Source of the DNA: Heliocidaris erythrogramma
Taxonomy: Eukaryota; Echinodermata; Echinoidea; Camarodonta; Echinometridae
Assembly: GCA_025617745.1 (NCBI GenBank)
Contig: CM046853.1
Coordinates: 3,282,873-3,346,872 of the forward strand
Length of the DNA stretch: 64,000 nucleotides
Direction of reading: 5' to 3'
Below are positions 25,701-35,107 of this stretch, in pieces (the first letter of the stretch is position 1; every line of letters begins with the position of its first letter). The position numbers were made by a program, and so were the translations under genes. Below the pieces are notes generated by a model that did not search any database, was not told the origin of the DNA, and saw nothing but the letters and a program-made list of their open reading frames with translations.

Positions 25701-28700
25701 CATAGGTGGTAGTTTCAGACCTCCTAACCCAGCACTCATCATAGTAGCCTGTATGCGGGCTTGAATCTCTGCTGCTTTCTTGGCTTTCTCAAGGGCATCA
25801 TTCCTCAAGGCCTCTGGCTGACTCTTGGCAAACTGGTTCATAGAAAAAGAGATGAACATATATGCTGTTTAGCAATATCAGATTTAACCAATAGGTTCTC
25901 CTTAGCCAAACATACTGGTGAACATACATTTATATTTAGTTTCTTCTTGCTGTATTTAGATTTGGTTTGAACTCAGCTCTCCAATCTTCCTTTATTTTCT
26001 TACCCAAATCATTCAGCTCCAGTGGAAAAAACTTTTATATGAAAGCATTTCACTTTTTTTTAGAAAATGAATTATATCTTGTGAGAGGCATTTTTCTTTT
26101 CAATTACATTTTGCTTTATCCCCAGGGCTCTCTTACAGTTTTTGCTACTTTCCCCCAAGTGCTGTTATCAGTCCTTCTCCCTCAAATATAAATACTGATG
26201 GCTAATGCCTTTTCAGATCTTCTAGAATTAGAACCCCATACCTTGACACCATTCTCCTCTTCACCTGGGAAGTGAGAGAGTTTAGATCGTTTCTTGTGTC
26301 CTTCATAACCATCATCATCCTTGCTGGTTCTCTTAGAAGCTCTGTTTCCTCCTTGAAAACCTGCTACATCTGCAAAAAGAGTCTCCACAAACCTCTCAGC
26401 AGAATCTTCAAGCAAAGGCTTCAGCATATCTAAATAACGCAAACACACAATAACAAGAGAAATTGTTTATGACAAATACATTAATTAAATCATAGATACA
26501 TCTTCTAAGAGTAAGAGTAAATTTGAAACTACATACAAATCAACATTAAACTAGAAAAGTCCATTGCCGCGCAATGTGAATGTATGCCCCGGCAATGGCA
26601 GCGATTCGAAGGAGGGACAAAGAACCTCCCCTTAATCTACAATGTGTGTAGATTAGAGTATAATGCATCTCTATAGAAAATCAAAAGAAATCTGTCAAGA
26701 AATGTGTCCTCAGAGCGCACACAAGATATCCACTAAATTATGACCTTTGACCCAATGAAAGATGGAACACTGGAGGCAGCATCACCAAAAACTGTAGAGG
26801 TCTAGAGTAATCTATGATACAAAATCTGAAAGAAATCTGTCAACAAATGTGTCCTCCAGAATGCATGCAACCAAAATATATGACATTTGAAAAAGTGGAA
26901 TACTGGGGGCAGCATCAACACTAAAGATGTGTATATTTCACTAAGACACACCTCCATATAAAATTTGAAAGAAATCCGTCAAGAAATGTGGAAGTTAGAG
27001 TGCATAAAAGACATATGACCTTTGACCCTATAAAGGATGGATCAATGAGGGCAGCATCACCAAAATGTAAAGATGTGTAGATTATACCAAGTTACATGTC
27101 CATACAAAATTTGAAAGAAATCCATTACGAAATGTGGCCTGCAGAGTGCACTCACGCCATCCTCCAGAGTATGACCTTTGACCCTATAAAAGATGGGACA
27201 CTGGTGGCAACATCACCAAAAACTAAAGGTGCATAGATTTTACCAAGATACACTTCCATACAAAATTTGAGCAAAATCTGTCAAGAAATGCAGAAGAAAG
27301 CACAAAATGGACAAATGACCTTTGACCCTATAAAGGATGGAACAATGAGGGCAGCATCACCAAAAAGTAAAAAGATTATACCAAGATCTCCATACAAAAT
27401 TTTTACTATCTTCTGTGTAATCAATGTAATCAAACGATGTGGTGCAGTGGTGGAGATTTCCATTTTCCATCTTCACCACTGTACCACATCGTATAGTTTT
27501 GATTATGGTTTTATCGCCGACAGTGCGCGCGCCGTCGCACGCAGCCGCCATGTTGGAAAAGATAATTCCAAAAATGAAACCCGTAATTTACTGTCGATTC
27601 TCGCGAAACGAGCTATCAGAGTCATTGTGTACATTTCCCGATCGCTGCGGGTGCTGACATCACCCCAAAGAATTTTGTCATTAAAAATTCGGTCCCTATC
27701 AAGTACACGGAAAAGTCCTGATTTTCTGTTTGAGCAATCGTAAAGATCGATGTGCGATCCAGAGTTTCTTCGTGGACAAAAATTTTATTGGCCGATTTTA
27801 GTCTAAGACATCGGCGGTATGTAAACAACACGCGATCGTGAAACAAATCGGCTGGGATTTCTTAAGTTTCGGACATGATTTTGACTTTGGATTTTACTGG
27901 AAATATCAAAAGTTCTTCCTAACGGCCATCTGAGGCACTCATAGCTACATGTACATTCCTATACTTCGTGTGTATAATGTAGGCAGTCATACACCTCAAC
28001 TTTTTAAAACACCACTGCACAAAAGACACCAACATTCACTCAAAATCGGCATTTAATTTACAAAAACCGACCCCAAAATATTCAAGGAATACAATAAATT
28101 CAACTCACCGATGTTGGAAAATATATTTCCAAAAATGAAATCCGTAATTTACTGTCGATTCTCGCGAAACGAGCTATCGGAGTCATTGTGTACATTTCCT
28201 TGTCGCCGCGGGCGCTGACATCTCCCCAAAATCTTTAGTACTATGCCTTTTATATGACGTTGTGCCTGCTGGAACAATAGGAAAAAATCATTTTCCTCTG
28301 TATTTTTTTTAAAATAATCATAAGGCCTAGGCTCTAATTCATATACTTAATCTGTTCAACATACCAATTTGACCAAATGATCCATTTAATGCTCCTTTTT
28401 CATGTAATTCAGGGTCCAAAGTCTTCTCCGTTCGAAAATCCTGCAGCCGTATTCAAACCGTTACCCGAGCTTCTAGTCTCGTACAAGGCAAAATGATTAT
28501 GAAGGAAAAAATACGATAAATTCATTACGAACTCGTGCACATTGATTTCAAAACGGTTATTTCTTTAACATTAAATATGTTTGTTTAGTGTTAAAGAAAT
28601 AACCGTTTTGAAATCAATGTGCACGAGTTCGTAATGAATTTATCGTATTTTTTCCTTCATAATCATTTTGCCTTGTACGAGACTAGAACGGCACAACGCC

Positions 28701-29505
28701 ATAGACAAATTTTGCACAGCAAAGTGATAGGACGGCTTCTGTCTCCAAGTAGTAGCCGACCCTACCCAAATAAGAGGCTAACGTACTGGAGACAGAAAAT
28801 TTCGGTCTACTTTAGTACATGCGACAGAAAATACCAATTATTTTTGCATGCATATATCTAGACCGAAAATTCTGTCTCTCGTTAGCTCTTCACTTAGAGA
28901 CAGAAACGGCCGTATCACTCTGCTGTGCAAACCGAATACACATTGACTTACACACTATAACAGTTTGAATACGGCTGGAAGATTTTCAAACGGAGAAAAC
29001 CTTGGACCCTGAATTACCTGAAAAAGGAGCATTAAAAGGAATAAAACAGTCAAATTGGTAAGTTGAACATGTTCGTTTAAGTATAGAGTCTAGGCCTAAT
29101 CTATTTAATTTACACAAATATTTTTAAAAATCGTAATATTCACATTTTAACAACTACATGCCTACTGTTCCTCGGCGGTCAGTGAGTTTGCACAGGCGAG
29201 TGTACGGAGCGTTTCTGTCTCTAAGTGAAGAGCCGACCCTATCCAAATAAGAGGCTAACGAACGAGAGACAGAATTTTCGGTCTAGCATATATCATGGTC
29301 ATGATCATGATGATGGTGGTCAATATGACCACTAATATTCGTGGTGTGGGACTAACTTACCAACAGTTTTTGTCTTGGACATTCTCTGGTCGATGCAATT
29401 TACAGCAGCAATGACCACACTTGGTTCGTTGATTCCAAGCACTTTTAAAACTGATGCCTGTACGACTGGCCGAAGCTCTTCCAAATCTCTTTTAGACAAC
29501 GCCAT
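13764..29505 (-). CDS. PRPF3: PRPF3 (Prp3), U4/U6 snRNP component, 12 coding exons, complete
   Basis: Pre-mRNA splicing factor that binds the U4/U6 duplex and is needed for tri-snRNP assembly in the nucleus. Coding exons in order: 29361-29505, 26242-26429, 25603-25832, 25266-25356, 24568-24759, 23694-23795, 23170-23314, 21373-21513, 16574-16673, 16044-16276, 14693-14773, 13764-13969. All have GT-AG borders and their phases join without a break to 1854 bases (617 aa plus TGA). The start is [20 protein letters not shown], very like vertebrate PRPF3, but the PWI signature reads PVV. Landmarks: [16 protein letters not shown] (exon 3), FFDPRV and [16 protein letters not shown] (exon 5), EWWDSFILP and GITNLVEHP (exon 7), [16 protein letters not shown] (exon 8), [20 protein letters not shown] (exon 9; this block holds the Pro/Thr altered in human RP18, here P429/T430), and the C-terminal Prp3_C domain from about residue 475 ending QSVLESTDT. 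Against the human 683 aa, most of the acidic/QP-rich stretch between exons 2 and 3 is absent. Introns 1, 7, 8 and 11 hold transposons. Confidence 0.95.
14406..14635 (+). mobile_element. Family A, short copy without tandem core (PRPF3 intron 11)
   Basis: It starts AACAAGATGAATGCGACTGC with the subterminal box TATGCCTCCACC. It has one CCTTTGACCT block near 14540 and ends CTTCGGTGGGTGGAAGCATAAAAA. It keeps both family ends but only one degenerate internal unit, so it marks the minimal form of the family. Confidence 0.65.
15860..16020 (-). repeat. Partial duplications of the PRPF3 exon 10 / donor junction in intron 10
   Basis: Read on the minus strand, the true exon 10 end is AAAGATATGAATTGTGTAGT followed by GGTAGAAGGG and the donor GTAAGTATTC (about 16030-16078). 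A close copy follows at about 15976-16020 (AAAGATATAAATTGTTTAGT, GGTAGAAGGG, GTAAGTTATC). A third lies at about 15875-15915 (GAAGATATGGATTGCGTAGT, CGTGGAAGGG), running into a TGTAAGGGTAGG microsatellite. Each copy keeps a donor-like GTAAG, so the junction has been duplicated and two decoy 5' splice sites lie just downstream. Confidence 0.7.
16741..17610 (+). mobile_element. Family A copy with about four internal repeats (PRPF3 intron 8)
   Basis: It begins AACAAGATGAATGCGACTGC with the box TATGCCTCCGCC. It has about four 171-base units, each with TGACCTTTGACCT and CCCCAAAATCTAATCAG, then GGGACGGAAGCACTGACGGA with further GACGGAC units, the terminal hairpin with CCCACCTTCGGTGGG, and GGCATAAAAA at 17610. 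It is inserted in the sense opposite to PRPF3. Confidence 0.8.
17683..19340. mobile_element. TTAA-bounded repeat with weak inverted ends (PRPF3 intron 8)
   Basis: TTAA at 17683-17686 and 19337-19340. The ends read TTAAAGGTTGACTAAAT and, inward from the right, TTAAAGGGTCACTAAAAT. A further pair inside is GTGACGTATGAAAAGTAA (about 17860) and TTACTTTTCATGCGTCAC (about 19120). Its right part is duplicated at 1-272. It carries two palindromic insertions at 18506-18645. Several tracts inside (18640-18870, 18920-19177) are open but show no known domain. Confidence 0.55.
18506..18645. repeat. Two palindromes separated and flanked by three copies of GGGTGAAG
   Basis: GGGTGAAG occurs at 18506-18513, 18557-18564 and 18638-18645. 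Between the first pair lies a perfect 42-base palindrome (18514-18555, TAACTCCAGGGAGCTCCAAC meeting its mirror at ACGCGT). Between the second pair lies a 72-base hairpin (18565-18636) with ends TAGACCGAAAAT and ATTTTCGGTCTA and a single arm mismatch near its ends. The hairpin sequence recurs at 28.7-28.9 and 29.2 kb, so it is a dispersed unit. The octamer copies look like target-site duplications. Confidence 0.8.
19481..21357 (+). mobile_element. Family A copy split by a Family B insertion
   Basis: Left piece 19481-19577 begins ACAAGATGAATGCGACTGCG with the box ATGCCTCTGCC and runs to TGTGATAACCAGAAT. The right piece resumes at about 21183 with ATTGACCTCTTGACCTTTGA. Comparison with the uninterrupted copy at 14406 (GATAACTAGAATAAGAGGTC) shows the halves are contiguous apart from the insertion. 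The far 3' end with the hairpin is missing; the remnant stops about 15 bases before the donor of PRPF3 exon 8. Confidence 0.65.
19578..21182 (+). mobile_element. Family B element nested in Family A
   Basis: It starts AACAAGAGCCCCAGGGGGCA with the subterminal box GCTCACCTGAG. The core has about three repeats of roughly 320 bases (GAGGTATCTCCATACACAAT, CTGGTTCTGGAGAAG, GGGCCCCCCTGGGGGCCACA, CCTAAGGATGATTCCTACCA). A GACGACGGACGACGCACGAC microsatellite (21068-21130) precedes a terminal hairpin pairing AGCTCAC..GAGCC with GGCTC..GTGAGCT, followed by TAAAAA. It has the same layout as Family A with unrelated sequence. C-runs inside create proline-rich frames that I do not call. Confidence 0.75.
21905..22814. 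mobile_element. TTAA-bounded non-autonomous DNA element (PRPF3 intron 7)
   Basis: TTAA at 21905-21908 and 22811-22814, with ends TTAAAGGAGAATTACGCTC and, inward from the right, TTAAAGGAGAATTAAGCCC. A second inverted pair lies inside: CATGGGGGCTGCCATTTT (about 22076) and AAAATGGCAGCCCCCATG (about 22645). About 910 bases, non-coding. Confidence 0.75.
26549..27410 (+). mobile_element. Family D tandem-repeat element, 3' end not found (PRPF3 intron 1)
   Basis: It starts AACTAGAAAAGTCCATTGCC with a 5' hairpin (CCATTGCCG ... CGGCAATGG), then about five repeats of roughly 150 bases containing GACCTTTGACCCTATAAA, GGGCAGCATCACC, CCATACAAAATTTGAAAGAA and GTCAAGAAATGTG. The AAC(A/T)AG start followed by an inverted box matches Families A-C, but no terminal hairpin or GACGG tract follows, so the 3' end seems lost. 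Confidence 0.55.
27434..27491. repeat. Short inverted repeat
   Basis: ACGATGTGGTGCAGTGGTGGAG at the left is mirrored by CTTCACCACTGTACCACATC-GT about 15 bases later, giving a hairpin of roughly 20 base pairs with a few mismatches. Confidence 0.6.
27550..28232 (+). repeat. Pair of direct repeats about 560 bases apart
   Basis: 27550-27672 and 28111-28232 share ATGTTGGAAAA.AT, TCCAAAAATGAAA.CCGTAA, TTTACTGTCGATTCTCGCGA and GTCATTGTGTACATTTCC with few differences. The borders are not inverted, so this looks like a segmental duplication or two same-orientation copies of one dispersed repeat. Confidence 0.6.
28320..29110. repeat. Nested foldback: outer inverted repeat around a near-perfect inner palindrome (PRPF3 intron 1)
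   Basis: Outer arms 28340-28465 and 28968-29095 pair through AGGCCTAG.CTC, CCAATTTGAC, TTTAATGCTCCTTTTTCA, AATTCAGGGTCCAA and CAGCCGTATTCAAAC. The inner palindrome has arms 28472-about 28575 and about 28587-28687; the arms (TCTAGTCTCGTACAAGGCAA through TTATTTCTTTAACA) match almost base for base across a short loop. Right of it, 28725-28800 and 28860-28925 form another inverted pair containing GAGACAGAA and TTTCGGTCTA, the hairpin unit also found at 18565. RNA from this intron would fold into long hairpins. Confidence 0.8.
29190..29286. repeat. Further copy of the TAGACCG hairpin unit next to PRPF3 exon 1
   Basis: Contains TTTCTGTCTCTAAGTGAAGA and CTAACGAACGAGAGACAGAA ending TTTTCGGTCTA, matching 28735-28925 and 18565-18636. 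It ends about 75 bases from the exon 1 donor. Confidence 0.6.
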
Positions 29506-30295
29506 TTTTGAAGGTTCAGGCTACAGCTTCCCCAAAGCCAAGGGCATGTGAAGGGCAAAGCGCTCCAGTCACTGAGACAGTTTCTGTTTTTCTTTTCTTT
29601 TTTTGATCAAACAAAATATTCAATTAATGGGACCGATATGAAAAAAACGGTAACAGTAACACTAACAGTAACACCGCAGGGTTGATTGTATGATCACCCA
29701 AACTAGAAAAACTGAAAGACAGTAGTGCCTAGAGTCGAATTGAGTTTATCAATATCCAGTTATCAGACAAAACAGCGTTCCCAATGACTGCATGAGGTTC
29801 ACAAGTAAGTGAGATTCCGTAAGTTGGTCAAATCATTAACGTTGTCTGGAACCACCTGGTGGAATTATCGTCCCATTCTCAATTCACCACCTTCTTATTG
29901 CCAATTATTGGGGAACGAGTTGTCCATGTGTAGGACGGTTCCTAAAACGCATGCAAGCATCTTGGAGCCCCAAGCTCTCACCCTCGGCAATTTTTCCAGG
30001 TCAACTGAAATTCCCTTCTGGACAAGCCCGGGGGCGGGCCTAGAACCTGGGGGTGCTTGGTTCCCACAGGTTGATTTGTGGTCCTGTCAGCAAATTTTGG
30101 AGTGAACAGCTAGCACTGGCGAAATTTGATTTTTTTTGTTGTCAGTTTTTGTGTGTGTGGTTTTTTTTTAGTGAATAAGGCACCCTATTTTTTTCTTGTA
30201 TTCTTGCTTGGAATTGTCAGAATCTTTGTCACTCCTATCCGCCATAAAAAAAATAGGGGCAATAAAAATTGCCCCTAAAACACGTGGTTGAACCC
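29506..30295. other. Upstream flank of PRPF3; presumed promoter side, no defined motif
   Basis: The ATG of PRPF3 lies at 29503-29505 and transcription should come from this side. I see no clear TATA box or initiator that I could defend. An open frame at 29809-30105 has no recognisable domain. Confidence 0.3.
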
Positions 30296-30661
30296 CGGGG
30301 GGGGGGGGGGGGGTACTCAGATTATAATCGGACGGGGGTGTGCGGCTCCAGACCCATACCCACATCCAAGGGTCCTTTTGCTGTAAATAGGCACCCATGT
30401 CTAAGGATTTTTTGTGAAAAAGGTAGACCCGTAATTTCTTTTTTGTCTCGCCAGCTTCTCAAAAAGTCGCTCAGTGGGGGGGGGGGGGGGGGGTAAGGAC
30501 AACATTTTTGGGGGGAAAATGGGACCCATGTCTACTGAGGATTTTTTTTTGGGAAATGGGACCCATGTCTAAGGATCTTTCTTCAAAAAGTCACCCTTCC
30601 CAGCGGCACGTCCCCGTATACCCAATATACGTGAGTACCCCCCCCCCCCCCCCCCGGGGGT
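30296..30661 (-). repeat. G-run repeat family with ATACCCAATATACG palindrome, copy 1
   Basis: Poly-G/C borders enclose GACCCATGTCTAAGGAT blocks repeated about three times and TCACCCTTCCCAGCGGCACG followed by TCCCCGTATACCCAATATAC. The same text lies in reverse complement at 60450-60620 and 61460-61630. The G-runs create glycine/proline-rich frames that are not genes. Confidence 0.6.
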
Positions 30662-31576
30662 TGAACGGTCATTACCGTCTTCTAGCATAGCTAGCCTATT
30701 ATGTAACAGGTTAGTAGGCCTATACCACAGAACTCCTAAAGTTCTGTGGCCTATACTCATAAATATGACCCTAAAACTCAGTTGTCAACTGTCATTGAAC
30801 GATGTGTGCACCAGGCACGGCGATCGGGGGGGGGGGGGGGGGGGCTGGGATGGTGGACGTTTTTGGGGAGGATTTGGATCCACAACACTGCCTCTAACAT
30901 GAAGCAGGCCGACAATATTAAACTCTGCTGCCGTCGCATGGAAGTCCAACAGTGGCCGGGGGGGAGGGGGGGGGCGGGACACTCTAGATCACACTGCACC
31001 CCGCTAGTCTAAAAGGGGTAGATCGATCTAGATGCTGTACAAGTTGGCACATTTTCCAAAAAAAACCCAACTCTAAACAAAATCTCTTGTGAAAATTTTT
31101 CCCTGCAGCCTTACGGTCTTTGTATGAGCAGGGAGGTGAAAGAGAGAAACAGTACGAGAATACTAGAACACAAGACGGTGCAGTGCACTGGGCCTGTACC
31201 TATAGCCAAAAAGAAAAAAACAGGGCTCAAGAACAAAATAAGGGCAAGGGTCATTTTTTTTTCTTTTGCGTAGTAAAGGTATGACTTAATCAAATTTAAA
31301 AGCGGGCACGGACCAATTGTGCCCCCCAAAAAAATTTTTTTTTATGCCGGTAAATAAAAAATTAAAAAGTTAAAAAATTAAAAAATATTTAAATATTAAA
31401 AAAAAAAAATGTTAAAAAATATAAATATGAAAAATAAAATAAAATTTTGAAAAATCCGCCAGTGTCCCCTACAAACCCACAGTGCTTCCAGTGCCTACTC
31501 CTGAAGCATCTTTCATCTCAATAAATCTAAAGAAACCACATTATTCTTCCTCGATATGCTTCTTTAGTTCATCTTC

Positions 31577-31765
31577 GTGATAAGAAGAAAAAGGAAGAAG
31601 AAGAAGAAGAAGAAGAAGAAGAAGAAGAAAGAAGAAGAAAGAAGAAAGAAGAAAGAAGAAAGAAGAAAGAAGAAAGAAGAAAGAAGAAAGAAGAAAGAAG
31701 AAAGAAGAAAGAAGGAAGAAGGAAGAAGGAAGAAGGAAGAAGAAGAAGAAAGAAGAAGAAAAATC
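31577..31765. repeat. GAA-type purine microsatellite
   Basis: About 190 bases of GAA, GAAAGAA and GGAAGAA units on the plus strand. Long GAA tracts can adopt triplex structure. The apparent lysine-rich and phenylalanine-rich frames are composition artefacts. Confidence 0.9.
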
Positions 31766-32359
31766 TGTCGGTATAAGGACGAAAAAACATAAGGCGAGTT
31801 TCATTATGGGCAGATAATTATACCACAGTCTAGGTACCATCCCATGCAAATGCGATGACGAAGAGCGGACCCGAGCTAGCGATCAGGAACATCCTTAATT
31901 TGTCCTTGAATTGATTTGTAAGTTCTTCAAACTAACGTTAGAGCTTGGCATGCTTGGGTGGAAAGGTAAGTCTAGATTGAGTTTTAAGGTTAATCTATGT
32001 CACATGCATGTATTCAGTAATCGAGAACATGATATGCAGACCTACGTCTTCCGACAGACTTGTCGACCGGGCCCGGGGGGTCGAAACCTTCATAACATAA
32101 CAAGATCAGCGACATCTCGACACTGTCGCTCAACTTGTCCGCTAAGCTAAGTGTTTCACAAAGCCGTCTTTGCCAAGACCAGCGACAACTTCGCAGACAA
32201 GTGACTTGTCGGTACTCCAAACCTGTCATATCTTTTTAGAACGCCATCACCATGATCACAAGCCAGCTTTTAGTTAGTCTATGGGCTGCGAAAAAATAAC
32301 AAATGTAAATTAAGAGAAATGATATATTTCCTGATCTCCAACTAGCCACTAAAAGCACG

Positions 32360-32500
32360 GCGATCCTGGGTTTTAGCGGTCTAAACTTATTTTAGGTTGC
32401 TAAGTTCAGCTCGTCTATGCCCTAACCCTAACCCTAACCCTAACCCTAACCCTAGTTAGCAACCTAAAATAATTTAGACCGCTAAAACCTAGGATTGCCA
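32360..32500. repeat. Foldback with telomere-type repeats in its loop
   Basis: The left arm (about 32360-32403: CCTGGGTTTTAGCGGTCTAA, TTATTTTAGGTTGCTAA) pairs with the right arm (about 32456-32500: TTAGCAACCTAAAATAA, TTTAGACCGCTAAAACCTAG). Between them, 32420-32454 is CCCTAA repeated five times plus CCCTA. Arms are roughly 40 bases with a few mismatches. Confidence 0.8.
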
Positions 32501-33917
32501 AAAGCACTAGGCCCTATCCTGTAATCCTTTATCATGTTTATCGTTCCTCTAGGCTCTACCAGATAGTATTACTAATGTCCGTACAGACGAACAATATGTT
32601 CTTATGGCTTCTTGACTCCCACCCAACAAGTAAATGAGATTAATATTAAAAATACCCACATCTGTCTACCATAGAATCAGCGTCGAAAACGGAAGAGTCT
32701 GTATATATACAGACCCATGTGAATGACAACAATTTATCATGTAGGCCTAGGCCAGGCCTATGTATTTTTGCTGTTTTTTCCGTTTTCACGCAGTGCTTTG
32801 ATATGAATGATATTATAATTTATACATGTTATATGTATCTTTTAATGAATAAATATTTAAAATTGGGCCATAATATATCTTAATTTAATCATTTTCTCTA
32901 AAATGAACACGATTTGGGTCTTCTTTCGGTAATTAGTCGATTACGGTATCCTCTTACCTCAAATCTAGATTCGTACATTGCAAAAGCCTCCTCGAGTTTT
33001 TTCAATTTTATAAATTCTAAGATGCCATAAGAAATATCTTTTCATGTAAACGGGATGTTTGTATCACAAGCATTCATCTTCGCTGCCATTTTTTACATTT
33101 TGGAATAGTTTGGGGAAAACTGAGCCTCAAAATCTGTTTGGGTAATTGACGATAATTCCAATGGACTGTGATATAGACTATGTTTTTTCACCGATGAGTA
33201 TCGATATCATTGAGTTGTCGTTTATCATGTCTTCGTGAAACAGTTTTTCAGGTCCATGACATTTCCGTAGATCGCCGAAATCGCCGAAATCGCTGAAACA
33301 GTTATGACTGTCATGGAGTTGATTTGATGAAACGACTCCCGGGTTGTCGACGCGATCGCGACTGCTGCTCAGGCGAAGAACAGAACTTCAGAAGAACTAC
33401 GCCTGAACTTCTGGGCGAGATCTCTGTTAAAAATTACCGTATAAACTAATACATGGTGATGGTGTACTATGTCTCTGAAGTCCTGAACTTCCAAACTTAG
33501 CCTCTTAGGCCTTAGGGCTCTTGAGTTGTGAAAACCCTGTTTGCCCATCTTTCTCTCTTTCTCCTCTCTTTCTCCCTGCTGAGCCCTAACTTCCTAAGTT
33601 GAATTTCAGAATGCAGAAGCCAGAACTATGCTAATAAAAGTTGGAACAAAATTTTTTGTTTTGTTAATTTGTTTTTGTTTTGTTTATTTTTTTGTCCCCT
33701 ACTTTCATCAAATACAAAAATTTTGATAGATCTTACATAGGGTCAATTTAGATTTTCTATAATAAGGTAACAATAGATCTCTCTGTTTGTGTTTGACCTA
33801 AAATAACAATAGGTCTACGGTAGTACCTGTATAGAATCAACTTGATTTGAGCCACTGTCACTGAGACCTGAGTGAAAGAAAAAAATTAAGCATAGTCTAT
33901 AAGACTATAAAAAGTAT
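32501..33917. other. No gene or clear repeat identified
   Basis: AT-rich DNA between the foldback and the next repeat. It may hold the noncoding first exon or promoter of complexin, but nothing in it is decisive. Confidence 0.3.
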
Positions 33918-34850
33918 GATGGGGGGGGGGGGGCCTAAAGCTATGCACTTTGTTTCCAGAGCTAAAAAGTCATTTTATTCAGTGGTTGATGCAAATTTCT
34001 TTTATATATCTTGATTCTACATATTTTGAAGTTAAATCGCTGAAAAAATTACAACAGACAAAATTAATGTCAATAACATGGCTAGAGTGCCCAAGTCTGC
34101 GCACACGCATAACTGCGCGATTCTAATAAAACACAGCACGGAACGAACACAAACTTTTCAACTTTATCATAGCGATAGGTATTCATGCAAAAGACGAGTC
34201 AAAATATTGAAAAAAGTCTTATTTCAGACATTTTATTCACAAACCTCAAAATGTTGTCTTTCATGTCAAAACTCCCGAACTGCGTGTAAAATGAAAGAGT
34301 GCGCAGACATGGGCACCATTGTTTTTTCAATGTTGAAATGACACGGCCACCGTTTCTTGTGAAAATGGCATTGTTCTTGCTCTAATGAGATTGATGAGAT
34401 TTTTTGCACACTTACTCTTTAGAATATGAGGTATAATATAAAATTAAGCTTTAGAGGAATATAAAAGAAATTCTTGTTCATTTTCAGGTCAAAACCTTAG
34501 GTGCGCAGACATAGGGCTCCCCATCATACATTTTCGAGTTGATGTCGATGCGGTGTCAAATTTTTTTGGACAAAATGAAAGGGTCCTAAAGCTACGCACA
34601 CGTAATATTTATGAATGCAAATCTTGATTTTGGTGCTGAATGATGTGAATGTTACCCCAATTTCCAAATATTGGTAATCACCAAAAATAAAGGAAAATTA
34701 CTCATTCTTTTTGGCAATTGTAAATGATATTTTCGTTGCTCAGATACACCAAAAGTCTGGCGCATCGAACTTGTCGCATTGCATGTATTTGCGGGGTGCG
34801 TAGCTTTAAGTTTAGGACCCTCGTAGCTTTAGGACCCCTCGCCATACCAT
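33918..34850. mobile_element. Family F foldback repeat with CCTAAAGCTACGCAC ends
   Basis: The left edge GGGGCCTAAAGCTATGCAC and the right edge GTGCGTAGCTTTAAGTTTAG then GACCC are inverted. The same motif recurs inside at about 34584 (GGGTCCTAAAGCTACGCACA). The body shares long stretches with 50840-51130 (GTCAAAATATTGAAAAAAG, TGCGTGTAAAAT, GGGCACCATTG). Non-coding. Confidence 0.5.
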
Positions 34851-35107
34851 ATGTGTATTAAAGTGAGCAATTTAGCTTATATCTCGGAAAACATTGGCAG
34901 AAGTGTGGGTGCATTCTGTTGTAGTTATTTTTCGTCTTTACCAGAGCCAAGTTAACAAATCCCAGTGAATAAGAATTAGTCCTGATTTGTGTTTAAAGAT
35001 TCAGTTTTATGCTAAAAACCCCATTTTCTTTGAACTGATATTTCCTATACAGAGTGGAGCTTAGTTAAGAAACCTGAGTATTTGATCTATTACAGAGTGA
35101 AATCAAG

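Noticed and set aside
30168-31012. Glycine- or proline-rich frames on both strands
   Set aside because: They span G-runs of the dispersed G-run repeat; length variation of such runs breaks any frame.
31541-31849. Phe/Ser/Leu-rich minus frame and Lys/Glu-rich plus frame
   Set aside because: Translation of the GAA microsatellite.
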